A stretch of DNA of 64,000 nucleotides from Auriscalpium vulgare. Taxonomy: Eukaryota > Basidiomycota > Agaricomycetes > Russulales > Auriscalpiaceae. Location of the stretch: positions 434,001 through 498,000 of the forward strand of contig JAHBBC010000003.1 of the NCBI GenBank assembly GCA_019915015.1, read 5' to 3'. Each line of letters begins with the position of its first letter. Position 1 is the stretch's first letter. This document shows positions 10,578-22,534 of the stretch, one piece after another. A program made the translations under genes and the position numbers. Under the pieces are notes generated by a model. That model made no database searches, was not told where the DNA came from, and saw nothing but the letters and a program-made list of their open reading frames with translations.

Positions 10578-11552
10578 CGACCCAGTGGAGACCGGACCCT
10601 TCAAGCTTCAGCGCTTCAGCAGTCGGCCGGGTGTCGTTTCACCGCGGATGTCGGCGCCTGCCGCAGCGCTTGAACTTCAAGGAGTCGGAAGCCTGCTCAC
10701 CACGGGCGCTTACCACTGGCACGTGACCTCTGCAGCTTTTCGCACATTGACTCTGAGCGCGCGCCGAGCGTCGAGCGTGCTTGTCTTCAAATTCACGTTC
10801 ATGCTGGAGGATACAAGAAAGATCAGAAGCTGTTCGGAATGTGATCGATTCAGCCGCTTAAAGCAGTGATGTAATGGCGTTGGTACGTAGTGACGCACGC
10901 CTAATATACGTAGACAGCCTGGAGTGCTCCCCGACGCCACGCTAATGGCCGGCTGCCAGTGTCTTCAAAGAAGTCGAACATGAACGCCGTAGAATACCGG
11001 TCTTCCGAACGGCCATACCCCAGCGCTACAAATACATTGCAAATACATGCCAGCTATGCATGTGGTGCATGCAGCATGCTGCAGCTCGTGTGATAGCAAC
11101 CTCGAGGCCCTCCAGAGTCAAACAAGCTACTCCTACATGTTTGCGAGAAACGCCGGAGACTGGTTTGCAAGTTTGCACCAAAATAACCTTAATTCTGAAG
11201 ATCCGATCATCTTGATCCCTCTTGATCCCCGGCTTCAATAATGAAGCCGTCCATGGTCCCAGAAGATCGCACACAATCGACGAGCCGTCAACGAAACAGG
11301 GCAGACATTTCAGGGCCGTCAACACAGGAAGACACAAGACAAATGAAGAACGTACTGGCACCGCATGCTGATGCTGCTGGGAAGATAACACTCGAGAAAA
11401 GCAAATCTTCCAAAATCCAGGGAAGCAAAGCACCACAGGAGTGGCCAACCCATCCAATAAGCGCGGAAAGCGCCTCCGCGCAAAGCGCACAATGTGGTAA
11501 GTAGTTTACGCATTAGTTGATCGGTAGTATAGGTAGGTTAGATGCGCAATAA

Positions 11553-14500
11553 TCAAAACATGTCCATCCATGGTTGCGCCGCCGCCGCCGACGTCGACGA
11601 CGACGATGTCGACTCGTACATCGCGGACATCTGCGCGCCAGCAGACGTAATGAAATAGTCCTGCATCTGCGGCGGTATGTTCTGGATATAGTCCAGGTTG
11701 CTGCTCGTCTGCCTATCCGCGGCTGCCGCCGCCGCCGTCGCGGACGGGTGAACCGCCAGCGAACTCTGCCTCACCTGCGGGACGTCATCCATGAGACCCG
11801 CCCTCGACTGCTGCTGCTGCTGCGCGCCGATACCTTTCATGCCATACGAAAACTCGCCCCACGGCGCGAACATACCCTGCGCATGCGCAGGCTCCGGCAG
11901 TGCGTGCGGCGGGGCGATGAGCATCGCAGGCGTCGCCGTTTTGCCCTGTACAGCGTCGAACAGGCGAGCGAGCGTCCGATGCATGTTCGGCACGGAACCT
12001 TGCACCGCGTCCGAGTCGCACGCGTGCAGCGAGCCGCCGCCGCCAAGCTCCGTACGTCCCGCGAGCGCAGGGTGCTCGTGTGCGCCTGGCACCTCGTCAG
12101 CGGGGCCCGCCTTGAGACCTTCGCACCAACGCGTGTACGCGAGATTTGCCTTGCCGACCATCTCTTCTAGGAGGGGCTTCAAAATGGAACGGTCAGCGGG
12201 AAAGTTCGACGGAAGGACTAGAAGCACGACAACGCACTGTGCACTGTTCCGCTTTTGGGGAAGAGCTGCTCGCGCGGCGGAAGAGTGCAAGACAGCTCTC
12301 GAGGTGCGGGCGCAGCAGGGGCACGAAGGCGCAAAACGGGACGCGGGACATCAGCACGCATAGAGAGAGCTGGAAAACGGGAAGAGCCGTATGAGCATCG
12401 CGAAAGAATGGAAAAGTCTCATAACGTACTGCCCCTGCCATCGTACTGGACCAGAAGTACGTAAAGCGGGATGCAAGCGCAGGCTGCTTTCCGTAGACAG
12501 TCTCCATGCACGAGATCATCTGGCACGCGCTGTACACGGTCGCGGCGGCGGACACCAGATACGGGTGGTGGCTAACGAACATTTCTGGTCGGTTCACGGT
12601 TTCTGTGAAAAAGCTCCGGTGGAGCTGCAGCAGCACTAGACAACAGCATCAGTACAACATCGCCAGATTTTCCCGACGGATCAGATGATGTACGCACGGA
12701 TGTCGCGCCCCATAGATACGTGTGCACGCTGCATAATGAGGCCTGCGGGCACGCCGCGGTCGTCCACGCACGCGAGGCGCAGGAACGCGGGGACGGCCGA
12801 GTCGCGCACAACGGCATCAACGGAAGTCACGGTGGTATATTTGGGGGCTGGGGCGGCGACAAGGAGCTCGAGGACGGGGTGCAGACAATGGGAGAGAAAA
12901 TGGTGTTTCCACTCGAAAACTGCGTGTGGGCAGAAAGGATTAATTTGGCCCAAGCCGCGCCCGAGAAAAACGGAGCGACGTACAAAGCGTGGGGTACGAC
13001 GGGCCGGAGAGGGTCGGCCGCTTGGTGTCGAAATATTGCGGGGGAAATGCTGGCGGGCGGCTGAGGGATAGCGACTGGCGGTGTGGCGAGATGAGATGGG
13101 ATGGACGGTGGTGAGGAGTTGTCGACGGGACGGGCGGCTCACTCACGATGCGGGCGTCTAGGCTGACAAGCTCCCAGAACAAGGCGCGGCGCCGCTGGAT
13201 CTCGTCCGGCGGAAACTTCCACCGAGCGCCGTCCCGATCTAGATAAGGCGATCGATCATTTGCCGACGGGGAAAATCAGCCGACATAAGCGATAATTAGC
13301 CGGATTACGTACGCAGGTCTATCTGTGTGCGCGGGTCAGCGCGTGCAGCAGAGAGCGCAGGCCAGACGTACGCTTTGTGCAGTCCGCGCCGCGACGCCCA
13401 TGATCTCCCATGCCATCGTCACCGAGCCCTTGCGATCGTTGAATACGAGCAGGTACCACAGCATGAATACCTTGGCACGCCCCGCGTCGTCCGTCAGCAA
13501 CATGCAGCACCCGCCGCGACAAAACGCACCAGTGCCGTCACGCTATCCGCGTTCGCGTCGCCCGCAAGGGGGTAATCGCACATCGCGACCCGCGCGAGGT
13601 GGTAGTACAGCTCCGCATCGGTGCTCGCACCGGGCCGTAGGTCGACCGTGCCTCCGATGGCGAGGATCATGAAGACCGTTGCCAGACGGTGCGGAGAGAG
13701 CGCCTCTACGGGCGCCGTGTACGCGTGCTCGACAAGATCTGCGAGGAAGGACTCTGAAGGGTCGGGATTGTGCCTAGCAGAGAAGAGGTGCGATGGGAGA
13801 TAAGTACGTATCATGGAGCAATCGAATATCGGCTCACTGCCACATCGCACTCTCCTGGGCCTCCGCGCACAGGGCATGTGCCTCCTCGCGCGGCGGGAGG
13901 AAGTCGCGGATCCGCGCACGTGTGTCCGCGTGACCGGTCGGGGTCGTCCACGGCAGCGGAAAGCATGCGCTTAGGTGCGCGAGGTCCTGTGGCACAGAGG
14001 GTGGCACGGGTGCGCGGGCTGTCGGGTAGAGGGGCTGGGCGAGGACATTCACAGACAACGAGAGCTGGCCGTGGCACATCAGTGAGCGCGAGGGGCGATG
14101 GGGGGCGGCACGTACGTCGGTCGAGTCGGAAGCTGCCTCGTCGCTCCATTGCACCGTGTGGGACGACGTGGACGGACGCGTCGGCGGGCCGTCAGAGCTG
14201 TCACGGGTAGAGCTGTCAGCGGAGGACAGGGCCGAGTGGGCAGAGCCGTAAAGCTCAATGGAGGACTTTAGCGAGAGAAGATCGGGGGCGAGGAGCGCGT
14301 GTGGTTGCGATGAGGATGAGGAGCTAATGTGCGCCTGATTGAGAGCCTCTTCGAGTACGCGAATTCGCTCGCTCATCGTCACAATCTTGTCATGCAGCTG
14401 CTCCGTGTTCGCGAGGATAAAGCTGTGCAGAGACACTATTAGCCGACGGACGAAGGTGTTTCACGGCGGGCTCACCGGCTGCCCTTGCCAGATATAAGAG

Positions 14501-14978
14501 AGCCTGTGCAGATGCATTAGATCAGTAGCGCCGGGACGCCTGAGCAACGTACCATCGGGACATATCTCTGCGCACCCGCGCTTGACGCACGACTGGCAAG
14601 GGAACACGCGGTCGCACTGCAGACAAGTTAGGCATCCGTGCGCATCGGGCGGGGCGAACACGTACCTTAAGCTTGAGCCTGCGGCTCGCGACATCAGCCG
14701 ATGACCCGAAAAAAAGCATGGCGAGGGGCGCACCTGCGGCACTCCCCGCACGATAGCGGGAGCTTGACCTTGCCTTTCTTCTCTCCGGCGCTGGAGGACG
14801 CGGTGGGCGGCTCGAGGGAGTCGCGGGATGGGCGGCGGACGTCTGTGAGGGAGGACGAGGACGAGGAGGGGCGTGCGCGGGGACGCTTCTGGGGACGGAG
14901 CTCGTCGACGGCGGGCTGTGCGAAGGTGATGCCCTGGGCGTAGACAGGGTACGGGGGCGCGCCGGAGGGACCAGGCAT
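11553..14978 (-). CDS. Zn2Cys6 fungal-specific transcription factor
   Basis: ATG at 14978 (MPGPSGAPPYPVYAQG). After a basic, Ser-rich stretch comes a Gal4-type binuclear zinc cluster split by an intron: LSCGECRR joined to LKLKCDRVFPCQSC and VKRGCAEICPDGTL, giving C-x2-C-x6-C-x5-C-x2-C-x8-C. A coiled-coil-like dimerisation segment follows (EQLHDKIVTMSERIRVLEEA). The middle homology (Fungal_trans) region includes LADLVEHAYTAPV, YYHLARVAMCDYPL, RRRALFWELVSLDARI and the cluster-type SRPPAFPPQYFDTK. The C-terminal exon is Gln/Ala/Ser-rich (QQQQQ, AAAAAA) and probably activating; it ends PWMDMF. It should act in the nucleus on CGG-containing sites. The target pathway is unknown. Its neighbour is the carnitine acetyltransferase on the same strand, but nothing in the sequence links them. 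Confidence 0.85.
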
Positions 14979-15820
14979 GAGGGAAGGAGTGCGGGTGGTA
15001 GGCGCGGGTTATATGTGGACGCGACTTGGATCGGGAGATGTGTGTGGCGGAAGTGCGGGGGACATTGTGGGCCGCGGGACAAGTGCTATATGTATAGGGG
15101 AGCAGCGGACGGTGGACAAGGCAGGAGCAATGGCCAGGCGTTCGTTCCCGCCCGTGCGCTGGTCGGCTGCGGACTTTGAACCGCCCGAACCTACTTACTC
15201 ACCGCGCGCGATCTGATCGCAGCTCGGCGCGGTTCGCTTGGTGCGCAGAGCCGACTCCCGCCGCTGACACACCGCCCGCACGTGCACCGCCACCAGCCAT
15301 TACTGTCCAGGCCCCGATCCCCCCGCTGGCCCGGAGCTCCGGCGCCGACCGGCGGCAACCTCCCCGCCCACCCTCGGCGCCCCCGCTCCGATCCTGCCCC
15401 GTCTTTGCGCCCGAAATTAATTTCTGACGGCCGCCGCATGTCGGACCCTGCCTTGCCACTTGTTACCCTAACGAAGAGACGGAGAAAAGCGGGGCACCGG
15501 GGATGAATTGTCCAATGTGGGTAGACTGACACCGATCGCTGTCGTGTGTATCAGAAATTTTGTAATTTTCAACGGCAGGTGGTGTAGCAGCAGGGTATGG
15601 TGCATTGTTCTCGCTTTGGCCTAGGTAGGTCCGACCGTGCCGTTTTTTCCGTGTGGGTCCACGCAGGCTACGGCACATACTACTGCACTGCAGCTTATAA
15701 ACGACCGTCATGACAATGTGGGTCAGAGGTCCCAGCGGAATGCGCGTGGCCACCAGGCAGAATCTACTGGCTCAACAGCTCCCAATCAGCAAATTATTAC
15801 AGTAATATGGCAAGTACACG
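14979..15820. other. Region between the Zn2Cys6 gene and carnitine acetyltransferase
   Basis: About 840 bases that include the promoter of the minus-strand transcription factor and the 3' flank of the carnitine acetyltransferase. A TATA-like run (GCTATATGTATAGG, 15085-15098) lies about 110 bases upstream of the factor's ATG. Part of 15200-15420 is C-rich on the plus strand. No gene was recognised. Confidence 0.4.
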
Positions 15821-18163
15821 CTATAGTTTGGCCTTCTCCTCCACCCGCGCCGCCTCCATCATCTGCCGTGTTTCTGCCGCCGCCTCCGCGAGGTACTCTT
15901 TCAGCTTCGCTGTCTCTAGCTTCCGGCTCGTGATCGTCCACCTGATGTAGTCATCGTCGATAGAGTACGAGAGACCATAGCCGTCCTCCACCACTGCAAC
16001 ATGTCAGCACACACTCATCTACGAACAGCACCGAGCGCACCTTCTCCGTAACCCCACCCGTCGAGGAACTTGGACGAAAGCTGCGACGTCGAAAGCTCCC
16101 AGTGGCTCGTCCGTGCGAAGGCCGCGTCCGTGTACAGCTCCGGCAGCGTCTCCCCGTCGCGCAGCAAGCGCTTCAGCCCAAATAGGTGCCGGTCGACACC
16201 CTGCCCGTCGGCGGCCCACGCCGCATACTGCGCGTGCCGCGCAATCGCGCGCCGGAACAGCACCGCACGTTGCGTGTTCTGCACGTCCCTGGTCAGCCTG
16301 TCCCATATGTAGACGAAAGACGATATACACACCGACGCTTTAGGATCCACCATAGCGTCGACCCACGCCTTGCTCTCGTTGCTCGCAGCGCGGATCACCT
16401 CCGTGCGGCCCTGCTGATACTTGCGCGTCTGTGCGCTCTCGTACGTGACGCCCGGGCGGCCCTTAAACTTATGCCACGCGAGCTGCTTCACGAGCTGCGC
16501 CCACCCGTCCGGCGACGTCTTGAACGTCTTGATCAGCGCCTTGCCGTACGCGTCGTAGTGCAGCACGTGCAAGTCGTGCGCGCCGACCAGCGTGTCGAAC
16601 GCGGCCTCTGCCGCGCGCACGTCCGTAAGCACTGCGTCGTTCGTCGCGAATGTGATCTCTGCGGGCGCGGGCAGCGCGGCGTGAGAGGCGTGAGAGAGAT
16701 CAACCTTGCCAGCAGCAAGCGCGCCGAAGATGAACTCGTTGAGGCGCAGCGTGGGTGTACCGTCCATGCAAGAGTGCTCGCCGAGGAAGGCTGACCGGCC
16801 GTTGTCGAACACGATCACTGATCGAATACAAAACGCGTGAGTTGCAGGGAAGGGGTCAATAGTATGTGTACGCACACTGATGCTTGTCATACCACCGATT
16901 GCGGCCGTCACCCACCCAGGCTGCCCACGATAGGTCCTCGCGAGAGGTAGGCTTTGAGTCGTCGAGTGCAACGACGATCATCGCAGATTCGATTCGCTCC
17001 AGTGCACTCTTGTTCGCAGGCGACACCTCAAGGAGCCGTTGCCGCGCCTGCGCATATCTTCAGCAAACTCGTCTCGAGGTACATGATCTTGGGCAGCTCA
17101 CATGCGCCCAGTTGTCCCGATTGTCACTGGTAAGCGTCCCGATCGGCGTGCCGCGGCCAGAATCTGCCAGCCGAATCACATCTGCGATCTGCCTGCACAG
17201 CCCAAAAGACAGATCCAGGTTGGACCCTCAGCACGCCTGTTTTCACGGAGATAAAAGAAGACGACGTACGCCTCCAACTCCGCGGCGCTCAGCTCGGTGC
17301 CGTCGGCGCGCACAAGCGACACCTCGAAGAAGCGGTTCTTGCGCACAAAGACGACGTGGTTGTGCGTCTTGGCGTCAAATTTGTGCGCAGTGTCGGACGG
17401 GAGAGTGGGATAGCGGCTCGCGTGGAAACTGGGAGGGCGTGAACCGGTGCGGACAAGGGACGCGGCATGGGCTTACAGCCATTTGTACGAGTCCATGGAG
17501 AGCGGAGCCCCCTTGACCTTCTCTGGCTCAAGCTGCTCGCTAGATCAAACGCAGTTCAGCATCATGATGGTCCACTGGAAGGTACCACGCACCTTTCCAC
17601 CAAATCACGGAACGGAAGCATCGCTTTGATGAGCGTCGCAGCTCGTTTCGGCGCGTCTGTGATGGCCTTGTCCTGCACATGCACGTAGAAATAGCTGACG
17701 TTCACGACGACCGAGTCACGGTAGCCCATGTACGCCGCGTCGTTCCACCAGTCGGCGAGCCAGTTCTTGATGTCGGACTGGGAGGCCCTCGCCTCGAGCC
17801 GTTTCTGCAGCTCCGCAGCGAGCGGCGATGCGCCGAACGCGCGCACGGCGGCCTCGGTGCGGACGTACTCGGCGGTGGTAAGGTGCGGACGGGCTGTTTC
17901 GAGGTACTTTGCGAGGGTGGAGGGGAGCGGGGGCACGGGGAGCGTCGGAAGGGAAGCCTGGTAGCGCAGCATGGGGCCCTTGGAGGGGTCGGCGACGTAG
18001 CCTGCGGGGACGTCGGCCTGGGACGAGGACTGGCGGGGCTTGCCCATGGCGAAGGAGGGTGTGCGGAGGCGGGTCTGGCGAGCAGTGAGCAGCGAGGACA
18101 GCGGAGTCGCGTGCAACTGACCGAAACTTTGGAGGCGGGTACACGCTGGGGCAGTCTGAACAT
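15821..18163 (-). CDS. CAT2: Carnitine O-acetyltransferase with mitochondrial presequence and PTS1
   Basis: The enzyme transfers acetyl groups between CoA and carnitine, linking peroxisomal and mitochondrial acetyl pools. Landmarks are LPVPPLPSTLAKYLETARPH near the N-terminus, NWLADWWNDAAYMGYRD, SMDSYKWLFHASRYP, NRWYDKHQ, the catalytic-His motif LGEHSCMDGTPTLRLNEF, YESAQTRKYQQGRTEVIR, QYAAWAADGQGVDRHLFGL and ARTSHWELSTSQLSS. It ends VEEKAKL, a canonical peroxisomal PTS1. I place the start at ATG 18163: a 42-nt exon (18122-18163) joins over a 47-nt intron to give MFRLPQRVPASKVSTRLR, Arg-rich and acid-free like a mitochondrial presequence. A second in-frame ATG at 18047 (MGKPRQ) would drop that presequence. 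Around seven or eight introns. Dual localisation is inferred, in analogy to yeast Cat2. Confidence 0.88.
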
Positions 18164-18700
18164 AACAGAGAGGGAGCTGGATGTGTGGTGAGTGCGGGGG
18201 CGGGGTCGAACGCGGGGCAGGACGCGGTAAGCGATGTGGTATAAAGCCGGAGATAGAGAGGGGTTACTTGCCTCTGAACGCTTTCAACGGTCGTCTCGGT
18301 CGCTCTCCGTCGCGCTCGCTCTTATACGGCCCCCCGCCCGGCAATCAGTGCACACTCGTCCCATGTGATTCCATCTGCGGGCATCGCAGGGCGAGTGCGG
18401 GGGCGGGGAAACACAGCGCGGCTCAGCTTCGCGGCAGACCTGAGCACACGGATCCCGGCACACCGAATCGATCTGTCGGCGGCAGTTCCGTCGCCATCCC
18501 GCCTCCAGACAGCCAGCGCAGCGCTCGACACAGTCTCGTCAGATTGACTACTCGGGGCCTCTCAAGTCCGACGCCATGATCCGGAAAGCAAGAGTCAAGT
18601 TCATTGCAGAGGCGATGCCAAGTCAATTATACATCGAAGGGAACATAACGCTATTAGATCTCTCATTACTTGCGTCGGACTTGTCGTAAATGCCATCCCG
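18164..18700. other. Upstream region of carnitine acetyltransferase
   Basis: About 540 bases between the carnitine acetyltransferase start and the 3' end of the next minus-strand gene. A minus-strand TTTATA run lies near 18239-18244. Nothing else was recognised. Confidence 0.4.
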
Positions 18701-21700
18701 CTACGAGTCCCAGATAGCCCCGAAGGCAGGGATGCCCCGGGACATCATTCCATACACCACCTTCCGTGTAAGCTTTTGGTTTGATATCACGCACACGGCC
18801 TCTGCGTTGAACTCGCGTACCAGGCGGTACGTCAGCTTCACCATGTCGGGCTTCCCGTGTTTGCGGGTGTCTGTCAAGCCACCCCGTCAGTCCTCCGCAC
18901 ATTCGCATCGTACGACACCCACCGTAGACAACCGCCCCGGGTGCCTTCTCCAGAATCGCGTCGACGAGCTCGTCGCCGAACGTCTGGCGCACATCCGGCG
19001 ACGTCCACAGCAGGCGGATAGGCACGCGCTGCTCGAGGATGCACGGCGCACAGGGCCCGATGCCGCTGCCCGTCGCCACGAACACGACGCGACGGAACAG
19101 CGGCACGATGCGCAGCACACCGAAAGTCGGCACCCCGCGCACCCACAGAGCCGTCGGCGGGTGCGCAATCTGCTTCGACGTCCAATCGCCGGCCCTCGAC
19201 ACCACGAGCGAGTAGCCTGCTTTGCCTGGTTCGGGCACGGTCGCGAAGCCGTGCCATTCCATGAGCGGGTTGTCGGAGATGCGCGTGAAGCTGCCGGGAA
19301 TGGGTGTGACTGGGAGACGCAGTCAGTATTGCAACCACACATGGCCGATGGGGTGTATCGTACCATAATCAAAGTACAGCCGCACGGCATGCTTGGAGAG
19401 CACAACTGCGCGCACAGGGACCTTCCGCAGGCGGAGCCAGGGTAGTATGATAGACGTCGTCATGATCGTGACCAGCCAGAAGGGAGCAGACCGGATGAGA
19501 GCTTGGCCAAGGGATTGACCAGGATGACGATAGTCATTGGTCAACATGACGATCTGTAGTGGGGTCAATATTGTCAGGGAGGGGGTCACAGAGTCCGCTC
19601 ACTTGACACCAGACCAATGCAGTGGCCGTCCACCCCAAGAAACGATGGGCGATTTCGAACTTGTTGTGATGCAGTGTGCGAAATCTCGGGTATGCGAGGA
19701 TGACGATGCCAAGCAGAAGAAAGAGGATACAGTAGGTCACAGCGAGAGTAGGGATGGAGGTCTGCAACAATAAATGAGCAGATGCACGTTCGTTAAACTG
19801 ATCGGTGCTCACAGGTCCGTTACCAACGACTTCCATCGTCGCCTGCACGGTGAAGACGACAAGCCACATCACACCAGCGATGGCACAACCAGAGTGAACT
19901 GCATCAGTTGTCAGTACGTTGCCAGAGAGTGACAGATATGCACTCACGTCCGCCGATGTGATACACTCGAGCGCATATACGGCGGATCCATAGGGGCCAT
20001 CTACCCAGACCCCAGGCCTCAGCATGTTAGTGCATCAGTATTCTGCAAACACTCACGAAGTGGGCACCGCGCAGAAGGTGTTAAAGAACAGGTTGATCAC
20101 ATAGTCCTGGCGCATGAGGATCGCGCAGCACAAGTTCGCCACTACGATCAGCCCAAAATGCGACGCATTCGCCCCGCCGCGCACCATCGTGGCGATCAAA
20201 ATCGCAATGTTTGTCACAAAGACCACGCCGAACAACCGGCGATAGAGCGAGAATACCAAGTGCCGCAGATCGCGCACAAACTTGGACTGCGTTTTGACCG
20301 GCAGGACGTCGTCCTCGTGCCCGTCCCACGCGTTGCCCTTCTCCAAGTCCGACGTGGATATTTTGGCAACGTGAGTGAGCGATGTATTGGTTGGCGTCGC
20401 GCAGTACGCGGAAGAGCCGCCATAAATGGGCGGCGGTGTGCGCAGGTTTAAGGCGGAGTCGGTGAGGGCAACTTCGGGCTTCGGCAAGGAAGTGGAGCTC
20501 GACGAAGACGACATGTTCTCTTTGTCTTGCGATGCGACGCGCAGAGCCAGCGTGCGTAGTGCACGTTTGTCGGTCTTGCCGTTCCTGGGGTCCCATGAGT
20601 CACATACAGCTGCAAGGGAGTAGAGCGTACCCAGTGTGAGGGAACTCATGCAGCGCGATTATTCGCGTCGGCACAGCATAATATGGCTGTATTTTGGATG
20701 CAGCTACTATCACCGTGCTGATGTCCACGCTAGTGGGCGTGACGAAGCCGACCAGCTCGGAGTCAATGAGGAATGCTACAGCGACTTCGACGCCGGGACA
20801 CGTCTGCCCCGGGGCATCAGCACAGATGGTAAGGACTGGCTAGGGCGGCAACTGACCTCCATTGCAGCAGCGACGCCATCCAGCTCCACGCGGAAGCCTT
20901 TGACCTTGACCTGGTCGTCAACGCGCCCCAGATGCTCCAGCGTCCCGTCCGGGCGCCACTTCCCAAGATCGCCAGTATTGAACATGGAGCTTATTATGAA
21001 CGGCTTATCAGCACTCGCTTGCTGTGAGTGCAGAAAACGCACCCATAGCCCACGAACAGATCCGGTTTATATCGCTCTGCCGTTTTCCCTGGCAGATTCA
21101 CGTAGCCTTTCGTGATGCCCGCTCCGCCCGCCCACATGACGCCGACCTCGCCTATGGCTACGGGCTTCATAGTCTTGTCAAGGACGTAAACGTTGTTGTT
21201 CGGTGTAGGCTTGCCAATGCTCAGAGTCGATCCGTGTACATGATGCTGCACCGTGTTGACAATGGTGATCTGTTTGAGGAAGCATTAGATGTGTTTCCTG
21301 TTGATCGTAGACGCCGCACACCTCTGTGGGGCCGCAGCTGTTGATGAATGTCGACTTTTCTGCCCAGGCATCTGCAAGCGCTATTGAGAGAATTAGAGGT
21401 CGTCTTGCCCACCAGAAGACGCGGGCTCACTTTGTGGGCACACCTCCCCGGCTGTTGCTACAAGTCGGATGTTGGGATAATCCGAAGGCTTATGGCGAAC
21501 TGTTTCGAATCAGAATTGAGATTGCGCGCTCCAGCCAAGACCAAGCTCACGCACTCAGCATCGAAGGCGTTGATATGACAATATCCACGGTCTTGAGAAG
21601 CGCACGCCATTCTGTGGACGACTTCCCGCGGATGCACAGCGTGCAGCCATTGCAAAGTGCGCCAAGGATTTCCTGGGCAGGCCGTCAGACCGCAAGACGG

Positions 21701-22534
21701 GGGGGGAAAGATGGGACCCACCCAAGCAGCCATATCGAACGCGATATTCATAAGCTGGGAGATGCGTCGCCCCGGTTCCATTCCCAGGCGTCCCGGATCC
21801 AGACACACCACTGCTCGCAGTCAAGTCAGACACGCCATAGGCTCACTCGCATGCTGCGCACAATTTGTTACGTTGGAGTGCATGACTTCGACTCCCTTGG
21901 GCTTCCCAGTCGTGCCTAATAATAGCGCGTGTGAGCGGCAGTAGGAGTGAATTTGCATGTGCGAACCTGAGGTGTAGATGATATAGACGCTATCACTGGG
22001 CTTGGACAAGTCCAGCGGCTTGGCAGCGGCGCCCGCGTTCCCGCGCAAAACAGCCTCGTCCAAGGTGATGACCGCGATGCCCAGAGCCTGGGTACACGCC
22101 CGGTACTCGTCTAGCGTCAGGATCAGCGTGCTCTGCGAATCGCGAACAACGTGTTCCAGCGTGGCCTGCGTCACGATCGAGCCGTCAAGCGGCACGTACG
22201 CCCCACCGGCCTTGAGGGTGGCTAGGATCCCCACGATGAATGCGATGGAGCGCTGGGCCAGAATACACACCCTCGCGCCAGGCACGATGCCCATGACGCG
22301 GAGGCAGCCCGCCAGCGCGTTGGCGCTACGCTCGAGCTCGCGGTAGGAGAGCCGGTCGCCGAGGTGTTCGATAGCGATGGCGTCGGGCTGAGTTGTGGCA
22401 TAATGCTCGACGGCGTGATGCACACAGTGGAAAGGCGCATGTTGACGCGGTCCAAAGCCATACTCGACGAAGAGGCGCTGGTCTTCCGCTGTGAGGAGGC
22501 CGACAGGGGTGTCAGAGGCCAGCATCGTCGCCAT
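18701..22534 (-). CDS. Adenylation domain fused to ferric-reductase-like membrane oxidoreductase (NRPS-like)
   Basis: ATG at 22534 (MATMLASDTPVG). The first half is an AMP-binding adenylation domain: RLSYRELERSANALA, LKAGGAYVPLDGS, the split P-loop core YIIYTSG / GTTGKPKGVEVMHSN, NSCGPTEITIVNTV, FNTGDLGKWRPDGT, GRVDDQVKVKGFRVEL and the A10 lysine motif TGNGKTDKRAL. The A10 motif is formed across an intron whose splicing joins it directly to the second half. Then come several hydrophobic segments (LIVVANLCCAILM, SGCAIAGVMWLVVFTV, AVTYCILFLLLGIVILAY, FWLVTIMTTSIILPWL) with HNKFEIAHRFLGWTA, and a FAD/NAD(P)-binding end containing VVFVATGSGIGPCAP and ending FGAIWDS. No carrier (T) domain is visible between the halves. 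It likely activates an acid at a membrane and couples this to electron transfer, but substrate and product are unknown. Confidence 0.8.

Larger units (their letters stand above)
10410..11552. other. AOX upstream region, no gene recognised
   Basis: About 1.1 kb between the AOX start and the 3' end of the next minus-strand gene. It holds the TATA-like box and the 10-bp repeat. A plus-strand frame at 11241-11504 (87 codons, Ser/Gln/Lys-rich) has no domain and no supporting splice structure. Confidence 0.45.

Noticed and set aside
11574..12170. Arg-rich plus-strand frame of about 200 codons
   Set aside because: Antisense shadow of the GC-rich last exon of the Zn2Cys6 factor; no domain and strongly skewed composition.
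16186..16794. Long plus-strand frame opposite carnitine acetyltransferase
   Set aside because: Shadow of a conserved coding exon on the other strand.
17562..18116. A 184-codon reading of the carnitine acetyltransferase N-terminus beginning HATPLSSLLTARQTRL
   Set aside because: Its first codon is TTG, not ATG. The upstream 42-nt exon with a true ATG at 18163 and a clean 47-nt intron gives a better start.
20053..20649. Separate start for a stand-alone ferric-reductase-like gene
   Set aside because: The residues NGKTDKRAL at its beginning are the adenylation A10 motif, and splice sites join it in phase to the A domain, so one fused gene is more likely.
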